From Arthrobacter sp. H5 (lineage in GTDB: Bacteria > Actinomycetota > Actinomycetes > Actinomycetales > Micrococcaceae), in the NCBI RefSeq assembly GCF_000520595.1, contig NZ_KI915019.1, positions 35,197 through 90,036 on the forward strand: 54,840 nucleotides of DNA, read 5' to 3'. The position numbers were made by a program, and so were the translations under genes. Under the pieces are notes generated by a model that searched no databases, was not told the origin of the DNA, and saw nothing but the letters and a program-made list of their open reading frames with translations. Of the stretch, positions 17,576 through 26,658 are shown piece by piece (within the stretch, counting starts at the first letter, position 1; each line of letters opens with the position of its first letter).

Positions 17576-18988
17576 ATGCCGCCGCTCGCACCACACCCAG
17601 ACCGACTCCTCCCGGCTGACCCCACGATCCGCGAAATTGCCCGGTCTCTCTATAAGGCCGTGGCCGAAGCTCCGATCTACTCGCCTCATGGCCACGTGGA
17701 CGCGGGGCTGCTGCTCCGGAATGCTCATTTCAGTGATCCGTCCGAACTGCTCATCACCCCGGACCATTACGTGCTCCGTCTGCTTCATGCGTCCGGGGTT
17801 CGGCTTGAGGAGCTTGGGGTAAGCCGCCGCGGTCTCCCTTCCGACGCCGTCGGAAGGGAAGTCTTCCGGGCCTTCTGTGCAAACTGGCACGTCTTCCTAG
17901 GTACGCCTGTGAGCTACTGGTTCGAATCCGAGTTCGCGGAGGTATTCGGCGTTACCGAGCACCCTTCAGCCGCTACCTCCGACGCAATTTATAACCAGAT
18001 TTGCGAGGTTCTGACCACTGAGGCGTTCAGGCCGAGGGCACTCTTTGAACGGTTCAATATTGCCGTCCTCGCAACCACAGATGATCCGGCCGATGACCTC
18101 GGTGCGCACGCGGCGCTCAGGAAGGACGACTCATTTGCCGGTCGAGTGTTGCCCACGTTCCGAGCCGACATCTATATGACGCCGGACCACCCGTCGTGGA
18201 TTTCAAAGCTGGGAGGGCTTGCCGCCGGAAGTGGAATCGACACTGGTACTTACTCCGGGCTGCTCGCCGCCCTGCGCAACCGGAGGGCATATTTCAAGGA
18301 TCACGGCTGCACCTCTACGGACGCCGGCACCGCGGACGCCTGGGCAATACCGCTGGACGACGCCGATGCGCAGCGGCTTCACGCCGCGGGCATGGCTGGA
18401 ACAATTTCGACCGACGAAGCGGTCGCGTACCGCCGCAACATGCTCTACCAGTTTGCGAAAATGTCAATGGAAGACGGCCTGGTAATGCAACTGCATTCGG
18501 GCGTCATCCGCAGTCACCATAAGCCGACTCTCGAAGAATACGGCCCTGATACTGGTCACGATTTGCCTGATGCTGCGGCTTACACGAGGCCACTTCAGCG
18601 GGTGCTGAACGATTTCGGCACCGATCCGGCGTTTCGTCTCGTGCTCTTCACCGTGGACGAGACCGTTTTCTCTCGTGAAATTGCACCTCTCGCTGGCTTC
18701 TACCCGTCGGTCTACGTCGGTGCTCCCTGGTGGTTCATTGATTCCCCTGCTGCGATCGACAGGTTCCGTGCCGCAGCGACGGACAGCGCCGGCTTTTACA
18801 AGACCTCAGGCTTCATCGACGACACGCGTGCATTCTGTTCCATCCCGGCACGTCACGACATGTCCAGGCGTGTGGACGCGGGTTATCTGGCTCGATTGGT
18901 GGCGACGCACCAGCTGAGCGAAGAGCATGCGCACACGGTTGCGCAGGACCTTGTGGCGAAAATCCCCAAGGAGACCTTCAGGCTCTAG
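17576..18988 (+). CDS. uxaC: Glucuronate isomerase
   Basis: This 470-residue enzyme interconverts D-glucuronate and D-fructuronate (also D-galacturonate and D-tagaturonate). It belongs to the amidohydrolase-like UxaC family: the metal-binding HGH motif is at residues 38-40 within [12 protein letters not shown]. Further family blocks are [25 protein letters not shown] and [12 protein letters not shown]. Length is normal for the family. It follows the LacI gene by 3 bp. Its product is the substrate of the UxuB-like enzyme at 8739-10184, which strongly supports a glucuronate pathway. Confidence 0.95.
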   Translation: MPPLAPHPDRLLPADPTIREIARSLYKAVAEAPIYSPHGHVDAGLLLRNAHFSDPSELLITPDHYVLRLLHASGVRLEELGVSRRGLPSDAVGREVFRAFCANWHVFLGTPVSYWFESEFAEVFGVTEHPSAATSDAIYNQICEVLTTEAFRPRALFERFNIAVLATTDDPADDLGAHAALRKDDSFAGRVLPTFRADIYMTPDHPSWISKLGGLAAGSGIDTGTYSGLLAALRNRRAYFKDHGCTSTDAGTADAWAIPLDDADAQRLHAAGMAGTISTDEAVAYRRNMLYQFAKMSMEDGLVMQLHSGVIRSHHKPTLEEYGPDTGHDLPDAAAYTRPLQRVLNDFGTDPAFRLVLFTVDETVFSREIAPLAGFYPSVYVGAPWWFIDSPAAIDRFRAAATDSAGFYKTSGFIDDTRAFCSIPARHDMSRRVDAGYLARLVATHQLSEEHAHTVAQDLVAKIPKETFRL

Positions 18989-19041
18989 CGCGCGAGCGTC
19001 GAGGTCAGCAGTGTTGGTACACCACTGAGAGAAACAGGACA

Positions 19042-20277
19042 ATGACTATGAAAATTATCGCCGCGGACGTGATCGTCACCAGTCCAAGCCGTAACTTCGT
19101 GACACTGAAGATCACTACCGACGAGGGGATCACCGGCCTGGGTGACGCAACCCTGAACGGGCGGGAGCTCCCGGTTGCCGCCTACCTGACGGAACACGTT
19201 ACCCAGCTGCTGATCAATAAGGATCCACACCGCATTGAGGACACGTGGCAGTTCCTTTACCGCAGTTCCTACTGGCGCCGGGGTCCGGTCACGATGGCTG
19301 CGATTGCTGCCGTGGATATGGCGTTGTGGGATATCAAGGGCAAGGCCGCGGGCATGCCGGTGTATCAATTGCTGGGCGGTGCCTCAAGGACTGCGTTGCG
19401 TACCTATGGTCATGCCTCCGGCCGTGACATGCCTGAACTGTTCGACTCGATCCGGCGGCACCTGGAGGAAGGGTACAAGTCCATCCGCGTGCAGACCTCC
19501 GTGCCCGGCATCAAGGCCCTCTATGGAGTGGCTGCGCAGGCACAGGCCACCGGTGAACGCTACGACTTTGAGCCGGCAGGCCGGGGCGCCCAGCCCACCG
19601 AGGAGGATTGGGACACCCGGGCGTACCTGCGTCACATTCCCACGGTCTTTGAAGCTGTCCGGAATGAGTTTGGGCCCGAGTTGCCGCTGCTCCATGATGG
19701 GCATCACCGGATGACACCGATCCAGGCGGCGAAACTCGGCAAGTCTCTTGAGCCTTATGACCTGTTCTGGCTGGAGGATGTGACACCCGCCGAGAATCAG
19801 GAAGCCTTCCGGCTGATCCGCCAGCACACCACCACGCCACTTGCGGTGGGTGAAATTTTCAACACTGTCTTCGACTTCCAGACGCTCATCAGGGAACAGC
19901 TGATTGACTACGTGCGGGCTGCATCCACTCACTTCGGTGGGATCTCGCCGCTGAAGAAGGTCATGGACTACGCGGCGCAGTATCAGATCAAATCGGGTTT
20001 CCACGGACCCACCGATGTCTCGCCTGTTGGACTTGCTGCGCAGACCCATGTGGGCCTGGCCATCCACAACTTCGGCATTCAGGAGTACATGGAGCACAGT
20101 GCCAAGACGAACACCGTCTTCGAGCAGTCCATGACCTTCACCGACGGTTTCCTCCACCCGGGAGACAAGCCGGGACTTGGCGTCGAACTCAACGAGGAAG
20201 CTGCCGCTTCCTTCCCTTATCAGCAGGCGTACCTGCCCTATAACCGCCTTTCCGACGGAACGGTCCACGACTGGTGA
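19042..20277 (+). CDS. manD: D-mannonate dehydratase, enolase superfamily (ManD/RspA)
   Basis: The 411-residue enzyme is predicted to dehydrate D-mannonate to 2-keto-3-deoxy-D-gluconate. Metal ligands D219 (LLHDGHHR), E245 (WLEDV) and E271 (GEIF) are present, together with the ManD-specific H221 and the [13 protein letters not shown] block. The family contains efficient mannonate dehydratases and poor ones with some gluconate activity; the pathway context favours the first. It replaces the unrelated UxuA found in enterobacteria. An in-frame ATG two codons downstream (19048) is an alternative start. The stop overlaps the gntK start as GTGA. Confidence 0.9.
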   Translation: MTMKIIAADVIVTSPSRNFVTLKITTDEGITGLGDATLNGRELPVAAYLTEHVTQLLINKDPHRIEDTWQFLYRSSYWRRGPVTMAAIAAVDMALWDIKGKAAGMPVYQLLGGASRTALRTYGHASGRDMPELFDSIRRHLEEGYKSIRVQTSVPGIKALYGVAAQAQATGERYDFEPAGRGAQPTEEDWDTRAYLRHIPTVFEAVRNEFGPELPLLHDGHHRMTPIQAAKLGKSLEPYDLFWLEDVTPAENQEAFRLIRQHTTTPLAVGEIFNTVFDFQTLIREQLIDYVRAASTHFGGISPLKKVMDYAAQYQIKSGFHGPTDVSPVGLAAQTHVGLAIHNFGIQEYMEHSAKTNTVFEQSMTFTDGFLHPGDKPGLGVELNEEAAASFPYQQAYLPYNRLSDGTVHDW

Positions 20278-20825
20278 GCACGAACGGCGGCGGGGATGTT
20301 TCGGTATTGCCGGGACGACACTCCCCGCACATTGTGGTGATGGGCGTTGCCGGTTGCGGTAAAAGCACGGTCGGTGAACTCCTCGCCGGGGGCCTCCGTG
20401 CACCGTTCCTGGATGGCGACTCGCTGCACCCTCAGGCAAATATCGAGAAGATGAGGGCTGGAACGCCGCTGAACGATGAGGACAGGGTGCCCTGGCTGGA
20501 GGAGATCCGCCGGAGATTCGCGGCGGCCGTGGACGCGCCACCGGTCATTGCCTGCAGTGCGCTCAAACGCCGCCACCGGGACACCATCCGTTCCGCCGCG
20601 AAAGACGTGGTGTTTGTGCACCTGGACGGTCCGGTGGACTTGTTGGCGGAACGCATGAATGCCCGTCCCGGCCACTTCATGCCGGCGTCCCTGCTGCAGT
20701 CCCAGCTGGAATTTCTTGAGCCGCTTGAAGCTGACGAAGCAGGAGTCGTGGTGAGCATCGCTCAGTCCACGGAAGCCCGCGCAGCGGACCCCCGCCTGGC
20801 CTGCACGGCGATCGCTTTGTCGTAG
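20274..20825 (+). CDS. gntK: Gluconokinase
   Basis: This 183-residue P-loop kinase phosphorylates D-gluconate to 6-phosphogluconate. The Walker A motif GVAGCGKST is at 24-32, followed by [16 protein letters not shown] and the lid region [14 protein letters not shown]. The GTG start lies inside the manD stop (GTGA overlap), giving tight translational coupling. Its presence is unexpected in a mannonate pathway, where a PfkB-type KDG kinase would be needed. The last 64 bp overlap the convergent glycosyltransferase gene. Confidence 0.93.
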   Translation: MSTNGGGDVSVLPGRHSPHIVVMGVAGCGKSTVGELLAGGLRAPFLDGDSLHPQANIEKMRAGTPLNDEDRVPWLEEIRRRFAAAVDAPPVIACSALKRRHRDTIRSAAKDVVFVHLDGPVDLLAERMNARPGHFMPASLLQSQLEFLEPLEADEAGVVVSIAQSTEARAADPRLACTAIALS

Positions 20826-21928
20826 TACTGCACCAGCTGCTCACACAGCACCGGCCAGGTGCGGCCCTGCACGCTCTTGTAGGCTGCACGGCCAAACGCC
20901 CGGCGTTTCACATCGTCGCCGAGCAGGTCCAGCGCAGCCGAGTGGAGCTGATCCAGCGAGCCTGGTTCATAAACCCATCCGGTGCGCGAAGAATCCACCA
21001 GATCCAACGGCCCGCCGCGGCCAACGGCCACCACTGGCACCCCGGATGCCATCGCCTCCTGAATGGTCTGGCAAAACGTCTCCGATTCCCCGGGGTGCAC
21101 AAACAGGTCGAAGGACGCCACCATGCGTGCAAGGTCATCTCCTGACTGGAAACCAGCGAAGTACGCGCCCGGGAGCTTCGAGCGCAGCGACTCCTTCAGC
21201 GGTCCGGAACCAATAATGACCAGCCTTGTGCCCGGGATCGAGTTCAGCACAGCCAGATCCTCCACCTGCTTTTCGATTGCCAGGCGGCCCACGTAGCCAA
21301 TGATTTTCGATCCCAGCGGAGCCACAGACCGCCGCCAGCCGCCGTCGCGCTTTGCTGGCGTGAATCTCTCTGTATCCACGCCGCGCCGCCACAGATGAAG
21401 GCGCTGGATGCCGCGGGCCTGCAGTTGATTGAACGCGAACGACGACGGCACCAGGTTCAGTGTCGACGCGTCATGGATGTTCTCCACCCGCTGCCACAAC
21501 AGATTCTCAGCCCACGGCACGCCGTAGCGGGCGGCGTAGGCCGGGACCTCGGTCTGGTAGATCGATACCGACGGGATACCCAGCTGGTTCGCGGCCTGCA
21601 CGGCCCGCCAACCGAGCACAAAGGGGGAGGCCAGGTGGACGACGTCGGGCGCGAAGTCCGCCAGCACCCTGCGGATCCGGCCAACGGTTCCGGCGGCAAG
21701 CCGAACGTTGGGATAGCCGCTGAGCGGGAAGGACGGCAGCCGGTGGACCGGATAGCCTTCCACTGTTGGCGGCGCCTCGTCGTCGAGCCAGGACGACGAC
21801 GGCGCGATCACCAGTACGTCGTCTCCGCGGCTTCGGAGGTGTGCAAGTACCTTGAGCAGCGAGTGGGTGACGCCATTCATGTGTGGCAGGAACGATTCAG
21901 CGACCAGTGCAACCTTCACAAAATTCAT
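20762..21928 (-). CDS. Glycosyltransferase family 4, mannosyltransferase-like
   Basis: The two-domain GT-B enzyme probably adds a sugar, perhaps mannose, to a lipid or polysaccharide acceptor at the membrane. The start MNFVKVALVAESFLPHMNG matches the N-terminal strand and loop of GT4 proteins such as PimB and MgtA. The nucleotide-sugar part shows GYVGRLAIEKQ and the EX7E motif ESETFCQTIQEAM. The frame is open to 22108, but the extra 60 residues look unrelated, so I start at 21928 without a clear ribosome binding site. Its 3' end overlaps gntK by 64 bp. Confidence 0.85.
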   Translation of the reverse strand: MNFVKVALVAESFLPHMNGVTHSLLKVLAHLRSRGDDVLVIAPSSSWLDDEAPPTVEGYPVHRLPSFPLSGYPNVRLAAGTVGRIRRVLADFAPDVVHLASPFVLGWRAVQAANQLGIPSVSIYQTEVPAYAARYGVPWAENLLWQRVENIHDASTLNLVPSSFAFNQLQARGIQRLHLWRRGVDTERFTPAKRDGGWRRSVAPLGSKIIGYVGRLAIEKQVEDLAVLNSIPGTRLVIIGSGPLKESLRSKLPGAYFAGFQSGDDLARMVASFDLFVHPGESETFCQTIQEAMASGVPVVAVGRGGPLDLVDSSRTGWVYEPGSLDQLHSAALDLLGDDVKRRAFGRAAYKSVQGRTWPVLCEQLVQYYDKAIAVQARRGSAARASVD

Positions 21929-22091
21929 GTTGGCAGCCGATGCTGCCGCTCCGGTGAGTTCTGGATGAAGCGACGATGAACAACCCGACAATTTGACCAC
22001 TCGTCTTACCTTTGGTGGGCGTTGCTCATCGCCAATGACCCGGTCGGTGGACATAAACGAAAACGGGGGTCCCGCCTTATAGACTCCCTGA

Positions 22092-22454
22092 ATGCTCACG
22101 ACCGCCATCGAATCCGCATCTCAAGCGCCGGTGCTTGCGGCGACAATCGCCGCGATTGCGGCCGTTTTAGTGGGTATTGTCAGTATCATCGTCACCGTAA
22201 AGCAGGGCCGGGCGACGCGTGAGGCGACGAAGCTCTTGGCAGACCGTGAACAGTGGTGGGATCGGTTCACCTGGGCCGCAGGAGAGTTGTTCGCAGCTGA
22301 CGAGCCTCGCGCGCTCGTTGCGGTGTCTGTCTTGAATTCACTCGCAGCGGTAGAGTGGATTCACCAAGATGATCAGAATATGATCCTTGCCCTGTTCGAT
22401 CAGTTGAACAATGAGATTTACCATCAGGACACGGAGGATGCTGGCAATGGCTGA
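22092..22454 (+). CDS. Small single-pass membrane protein, unknown function
   Basis: This 120-residue protein has one N-terminal membrane segment (about residues 13-36, ending before VKQGRATREATKLL) and a charged cytoplasmic part with EQWWDRFTWAAGELF. Actinobacterial hypothetical proteins of this layout are known, but their function is not. The DNA is visibly less GC-rich than its surroundings, suggesting later arrival. The stop overlaps the start of the next small gene by 8 bp, so the two look like a coupled pair. Confidence 0.65.
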   Translation: MLTTAIESASQAPVLAATIAAIAAVLVGIVSIIVTVKQGRATREATKLLADREQWWDRFTWAAGELFAADEPRALVAVSVLNSLAAVEWIHQDDQNMILALFDQLNNEIYHQDTEDAGNG

Positions 22455-22719
22455 GATCAGCAAGGTTAACATCGCGGCTGCCCGGGCGCAACGCAGCATT
22501 TTGGTCCGCAGCGGGAAGACAGTTCCAGCGAATGTCGACAAGCTCGCGTCCATGCCATTGAGTAGGTCGATCGGTCAAACCGCCGACCAGAACCATCGCG
22601 GTCGATCTGCCTCGCGTTCGAGGCATGGGGCCTCCAGATCTGCAACATCGGGTCGCTTCGCAGGTTCAGCGGTGTCGTCGAAGCGGACAGCGCGCATCAC
22701 TTCAGAGAAGGCCCAATAG
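22447..22719 (+). CDS. Small hypothetical protein coupled to the membrane protein before it
   Basis: The reading frame from the ATG at 22447 gives 90 residues. The first 40 (ISKVNIAAARAQRSILVRSG, then KTVPANVDKLA) resemble small actinobacterial proteins found next to membrane proteins of the preceding type. The remainder is Arg/Ser-rich and low in pattern and may be a frameshifted or decayed tail. Overlap with the preceding stop supports co-translation. Function is unknown. Confidence 0.45.
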   Translation: MAEISKVNIAAARAQRSILVRSGKTVPANVDKLASMPLSRSIGQTADQNHRGRSASRSRHGASRSATSGRFAGSAVSSKRTARITSEKAQ

Positions 22720-22749
22720 GGCAATCTGCCGGTAACGGACGCCTGGTCG

Positions 22750-23190
22750 GTGCGTCGACGTTCGGCGGGACCCGCGCCCGGAGCGAGTTTGCTGGCGGGC
22801 GCAGTAGAGTGGGGGCGCGACGGCGGCCGGCCCCACCCGTGGCCGCCTCCGGTCACCACCATCGCCTGGCGCCTCAACCACCTCACCGGGCAGCTGTCAA
22901 TGCGGGCGGATTACACCACCGGAAGCCGCTCCCTGCAGAGCGATGAGGTGCAGGCATTCGGCACCGCCGCTGAGGCCGTCGCCGCCTTCGATCAAGCCGC
23001 CGAAGCCTGGCACGGAACTCTCGCCGGCGCGGACAACGCCGCCCTGGATACCGCGGGCTACAGCACCTACCCAGACGGCAGCGATCCGGAAGACGTGTTC
23101 ATCGACACCGTCTGGTGGGTGAATCAGGAGCTGCTGCACCACGGCGCGGAAATTGCCCTGCTGCGGGATCTGTACCGGGCGCGGACCTAA
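22750..23190 (+). pseudogene. DinB-family protein gene, 5' truncated
   Basis: The C-terminal half is clearly DinB-like: PVTTIAWRLNHLTGQLSMRA, SRSLQSDE, STYPDGSDPEDVFIDTVWWV and NQELLHHGAEIALLRDLYR. DinB proteins are metal-binding four-helix bundles of about 160-190 residues, often thiol-dependent enzymes. Here the first bundle helices and the first metal-binding His are missing, and the upstream 30 residues are Gly/Pro/Arg-rich and unlike the family. The break lies right after the lower-GC two-gene cassette, which probably replaced the 5' end. A short product could still be made. Confidence 0.6.
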
Positions 23191-23196
23191 GCCACG

Positions 23197-23826
23197 CTAA
23201 TACTGCGCGTACATCTCCCCGACAGGCAGTGCGGCCTCCAGCCTGTTGTCCGGCCCGGGCAGGGGACAGGCCCACTGTTCGTCATAGGCACAGGACGGAT
23301 TGTATGCAAAGTTGAAGTCGATGATCAGACGGCTATCCCGGGTCCCAAGATCGGAACCCTTTACGGTGTCCAGCAGGTAGCGCCCGCCGCCATAGGTTCC
23401 TTCCGGGGCGCCGGCCAATGAGTCGCGGACGGGGAGGAACAGCCCGCCGCCGTAGGACATCAACCGCCACAGCGCCAGCCTGCCCACGCCGTCGAGCTCC
23501 ACCGTGCCCAGACGCTCAAACGGCACCACACCGTCCGTCCCGGTGGGAACGTCCATGGTCTGCCCGGCGCCGCCGTCGTTAATGTCCACCTCAAACCTGA
23601 AGTCAGGCTGGTAACCCGCCACGGTGAGTCCGCTGAACTGCGCCTTTGCGTTCGCATCGAGGGGCGATGCCGGGTGTCCCTTGAACAGGCGGTCGCGTTC
23701 AGTGCGCCAATGCGCGTGCGCCAACGACGGCGAACCGGACTCCGTGATCTCCCTCACCTGCCGGTACAACTCGAACACCCGCCTGCGCCAATCCGCGATG
23801 TTCAGGGCCGTTGCTGGGTTCGACAT
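23197..23826 (-). CDS. DUF1684-domain protein
   Basis: The 209-residue cytoplasmic protein has the typical DUF1684 start (WRRRVFELYRQVRE, then WRTERDRLFKGHPASPL), the central LWRLMSYGGGLFLPVRDSLAG and the conserved end GRYLLDT, DFNFAYNPSCAYD, WACPLPGPDNRL. The family is widespread in actinobacteria and archaea, and no reaction is established for it. It converges with the DinB remnant and diverges from the TauE-like gene. Length is normal and the gene appears intact. Confidence 0.88.
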   Translation of the reverse strand: MSNPATALNIADWRRRVFELYRQVREITESGSPSLAHAHWRTERDRLFKGHPASPLDANAKAQFSGLTVAGYQPDFRFEVDINDGGAGQTMDVPTGTDGVVPFERLGTVELDGVGRLALWRLMSYGGGLFLPVRDSLAGAPEGTYGGGRYLLDTVKGSDLGTRDSRLIIDFNFAYNPSCAYDEQWACPLPGPDNRLEAALPVGEMYAQY

Positions 23827-23866
23827 TGTTCCAGCCTAACTGTTGCCCCGGCGTACTGTATCAAGG

Positions 23867-24619
23867 GTGGCGATTGGTCTCTTCTTCCTTGTTCTCACCC
23901 TCATCCTGCTGGGTGCTGTTGCGCAGCGCATTGCCGGGTTGGGGTTTGCGCTGCTCATTTCCCCGTTCCTGGTGCTGATCCTCGGCCCGCATGAGGGCGT
24001 GATCCTGGTGAACATCTGTGGCGTGGTGTCTTCGGCTCTGATCGTGCCGCGGGTGTGGAAGGACATTGACTGGAGCATGTTCCGCTGGCTGGTGATCCCC
24101 TCGGTCTTCGGGTCGATTCCCGGGTCCATCGCTGCCGTCTACCTGCCCTCGGCGCCGCTCGCGGTGACAGTCGGCGCCGTCGTTCTGGCTGCCCTGACCG
24201 CCTCACTGGTGCTGCAGCGCTCAGCGGTGGTGGTGCAGGGGAATCCGCCCAAGGTTGTTGCCGGCATTGCCGCAGGGCTGACCAACTCGATGGCAGGGGT
24301 GGGAGGCCCGGCGGTCAGCGCCTATGCACTGCTTGCCAGGTGGCCCCAGCGTCCGTTTGCCGCAACCCTGCAGCCGTTCTTCATGGTCATGGGGTTGGTG
24401 ACGGTTACGGTCAAGCTCCTGGTTGACCCGTCCCGGATGCCGCCGTTGGACGGATGGATGTGGGTTGTCATCCTGCCCGCGATCATCGGCGGCATCTTCG
24501 CGGGGGAGAAGCTATCCCGCTTCATCCGCGATGACCACGCACGGATTGCCGTAGTGGTCATCGCCTTCCTCGGAGCGGCGACGGCGCTGACCAGCGGGCT
24601 GCTGGACCTGTTCGGGTAG
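23867..24619 (+). CDS. TauE/SafE-family sulfite exporter-like membrane protein
   Basis: The protein of about 250 residues is almost entirely hydrophobic, with seven or eight predicted membrane segments. It has the TauE repeats GFALLISPFLVLILGPHEG and GLTNSMAGVGGPAVSAYALL. Members export sulfite, sulfoacetate or other small anions; the substrate here is unknown. The frame begins with a TTG at 23843; the in-frame GTG at 23867 starts exactly at the first membrane helix. Neither has a convincing ribosome binding site. It is divergent from DUF1684. Confidence 0.85.
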   Translation: MAIGLFFLVLTLILLGAVAQRIAGLGFALLISPFLVLILGPHEGVILVNICGVVSSALIVPRVWKDIDWSMFRWLVIPSVFGSIPGSIAAVYLPSAPLAVTVGAVVLAALTASLVLQRSAVVVQGNPPKVVAGIAAGLTNSMAGVGGPAVSAYALLARWPQRPFAATLQPFFMVMGLVTVTVKLLVDPSRMPPLDGWMWVVILPAIIGGIFAGEKLSRFIRDDHARIAVVVIAFLGAATALTSGLLDLFG

Positions 24620-24644
24620 GGCTGACGCCTTTTTCGTACGCGAT

Positions 24645-24684
24645 CCGGAGATCCGTTAGCAGTATCCCGCTCACGGATCTCCGG
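24645..24684. repeat. Perfect 12-bp inverted repeat, possible weak terminator
   Basis: CCGGAGATCCGT (24645-24656) pairs perfectly with ACGGATCTCCGG (24673-24684) around a 16-nt loop, and TTTG follows. It lies 26 bp after the TauE-like stop and 87 bp before the next gene, so it may end that transcript. The U-tract is too short for certainty. The rest of this 151-bp gap shows nothing else clear. Confidence 0.5.
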
Positions 24685-24770
24685 TTTGCTGACGCGGATC
24701 CGGAACGCTCACGCAGGCTGCGCCGAGTCGCTCAGCCACCGGGGCTGCACCCAATGGCACCATTGAAGGG

Positions 24771-26039
24771 ATGAAACTTCCCACTCGCGTACCCGGCCAA
24801 CGCGCTCTGTCCATGCCCCTGTGGCTGCAGGGTGTTTTCGAGTTGGGGCAGGCTGCCGTCATTTCCGCACTGCTGGTAATCGTCCCGGTTGCCGCCGTGT
24901 GGTTGTCCGGCGGGTTTGCGGGCCGGGACGCGCTCGATTCCGCGCGGCTGGCTGCACAGGGCTGGTTGGTGATGCACGGCGTGCCGATTCAGTTCAACCT
25001 GCCGGACGGTGCCACCGGCGTGCTGAGCGCCGTACCGCTGGGCCTCGCGCTGATCCCTTTCCTGCTCGCCTGGCGTGCCGGGCGTCGGCTTGCCCGGGCC
25101 TCGTACACGGATCAGCTGTGGCAGGCGATGCTGGGTGCATTGGGTATCTACGCGCTATGCGGCCTGGGCGCTGCATACCTAAGTGACGACGGACAGGCAT
25201 CGGCGTCGCTGGTGGCTGGCGCGCTGATCCCGCTGATCGCCGCGGGGCTGGGTGCTGTGACCGGAGCGTACCGTGAGGCCGGCGCGTGGAGCCGGCTCAT
25301 TGGCGTAGACCTGGCCTCCTGGATTGCAAGGACCAGCCAGCACTCGCGGTGGACCGGGTCCTATATGTGGTCTGTTGTCCGGGCAGGCTTGCTGGGGATC
25401 ACGGCAACGCTGGGGTTCTCCGCGCTGCTCCTTGCCGTCACCCTTGGGCTTCATTGGGCCAGCGTCGTGGCAATCTACGAGAGGCTCGACGCCGGAATGG
25501 TCGGCGGAAGCGTGCTCACCCTGGCACAGCTGGGCTTCCTGCCGAACCTTGTTGTCTGGGCCGCCAGCTGGTCCTCGGGCGCCGGATTTGCGCTGGGAAC
25601 GGGCAGCTCCATCAGTCCGCTGGCAACATCAGCCGGCCCGCTGCCTGCGGTTCCTATCCTGGGCGCCATCCCGGCCGGTGCGCTGGAGTACGGCTTCGCC
25701 GCGCTGGCAATCCCGGTGGTTGCCGGGTTATTGGCGGGCTGGTGGTTTTTCCGGGAGGGCGAGAACCACTTCGATGAATGGCTGGAGATCAAGGTCGATG
25801 CCCGATGGTTCACCGCCTCCCTCTCCACCGTGTGCCTGGGGCTGCAGGTGGGCATTGTCTCCGGGATCGCGGCAGGCCTGCTCGCCTGGGTCTCCCGGGC
25901 TTCACTGGGGATCGGACGGCTGGTGGATCTGGGACCGGACCCGTTGTGGACGGCATTGTGGGTGGCAGCGGAGGTGGCTGTCGGCGTCGTTATCGGCTAT
26001 GCCGCGGGGCCGCTGTTGGAGCGGGAACCGCGCCGCTGA
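24771..26039 (+). CDS. DUF6350 membrane protein (PerM-like)
   Basis: The 422-residue integral membrane protein has eight to ten hydrophobic segments and conserved patches VPLGLALIPFLLAWRAGRRL and GTGSSISPLATSAGPLPAVP. Actinobacterial DUF6350 proteins are sometimes annotated as cell-division protein PerM, and commonly sit near purN, as here. The function is not demonstrated for this relative. The last 50 bp overlap the convergent SRPBCC gene. Confidence 0.82.
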   Translation: MKLPTRVPGQRALSMPLWLQGVFELGQAAVISALLVIVPVAAVWLSGGFAGRDALDSARLAAQGWLVMHGVPIQFNLPDGATGVLSAVPLGLALIPFLLAWRAGRRLARASYTDQLWQAMLGALGIYALCGLGAAYLSDDGQASASLVAGALIPLIAAGLGAVTGAYREAGAWSRLIGVDLASWIARTSQHSRWTGSYMWSVVRAGLLGITATLGFSALLLAVTLGLHWASVVAIYERLDAGMVGGSVLTLAQLGFLPNLVVWAASWSSGAGFALGTGSSISPLATSAGPLPAVPILGAIPAGALEYGFAALAIPVVAGLLAGWWFFREGENHFDEWLEIKVDARWFTASLSTVCLGLQVGIVSGIAAGLLAWVSRASLGIGRLVDLGPDPLWTALWVAAEVAVGVVIGYAAGPLLEREPRR

Positions 26040-26637
26040 CCCGTTCACGCAGGCCTGCAAACAAGCCCAGCAGCGTCAGCAGATCGAACAGGCCGGCGGC
26101 CGTGCCCACCAGCACCGGCATCCGACGCGACAGGTGGTTGGCCCGCAGCCGTGCATGCAGCCTGCAGCGGCCTGGTTCAGCGTCCTCCAGCTGCAGGGTC
26201 CAACTCGCGGTGACCGAGCCGCGTCGGGTAACAAAAACCAGCGATCCCGGTGGATCCAGCGAGATCACTTCCAGCTCGGGATTGCCGCGTCCCCAATCCG
26301 GAACGCGGTCCCCGGGCGCCAAATCCTGCAGCGCGGGATCGATGTGTCGTGCGGCCCGCCGGTCCACCGGGATGAGCGCTCTGTCCACCCAGAGGGGCAG
26401 GTACCAGCCGGCGCGACCCTTGCCCAGCTGCACCAGCCACGGGTAGGCCTGCGCAGTGGTGCACTCCAGGGTGCATGCGCGGTCCATCACAATTCCGGCA
26501 GAAGGGATGAGCTCATCGCCCGGGAGTGTCCGCTGTACCTCCGCATCGGTCACACCCCACCGCACGCTGGCACGCTTGGCAGCGGTCAGGACAATGACGA
26601 CGACGGCGGCCTGGGTCAGGCGGGAACGCAGCGGCAT
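25990..26637 (-). CDS. SRPBCC-family protein with N-terminal membrane anchor
   Basis: The 215-residue protein has a short hydrophobic N-terminus (residues 8-19), then a START/SRPBCC-like fold (ATTAQAYPWLVQLGKGRAG in related form, RVPDWGRGNPELEVISLDPP, LVFVTRRGSVTASWTLQLE) and a hydrophobic segment near the end (PVLVGTAAGLFDLLTLLGLF). Such proteins bind hydrophobic ligands; no specific role is known. It lies upstream of nothing on its strand and converges with DUF6350, overlapping 50 bp. Confidence 0.75.
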   Translation of the reverse strand: MPLRSRLTQAAVVVIVLTAAKRASVRWGVTDAEVQRTLPGDELIPSAGIVMDRACTLECTTAQAYPWLVQLGKGRAGWYLPLWVDRALIPVDRRAARHIDPALQDLAPGDRVPDWGRGNPELEVISLDPPGSLVFVTRRGSVTASWTLQLEDAEPGRCRLHARLRANHLSRRMPVLVGTAAGLFDLLTLLGLFAGLRERVSGAVPAPTAAPRHSR

Positions 26638-26658
26638 CTTCCCACTGTAAGCCCGGTG

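Noticed and set aside
19384-20541. A 385-residue minus-strand frame opposite manD and gntK
   Set aside because: manD and gntK carry complete catalytic motifs on the plus strand; the antisense frame has none.
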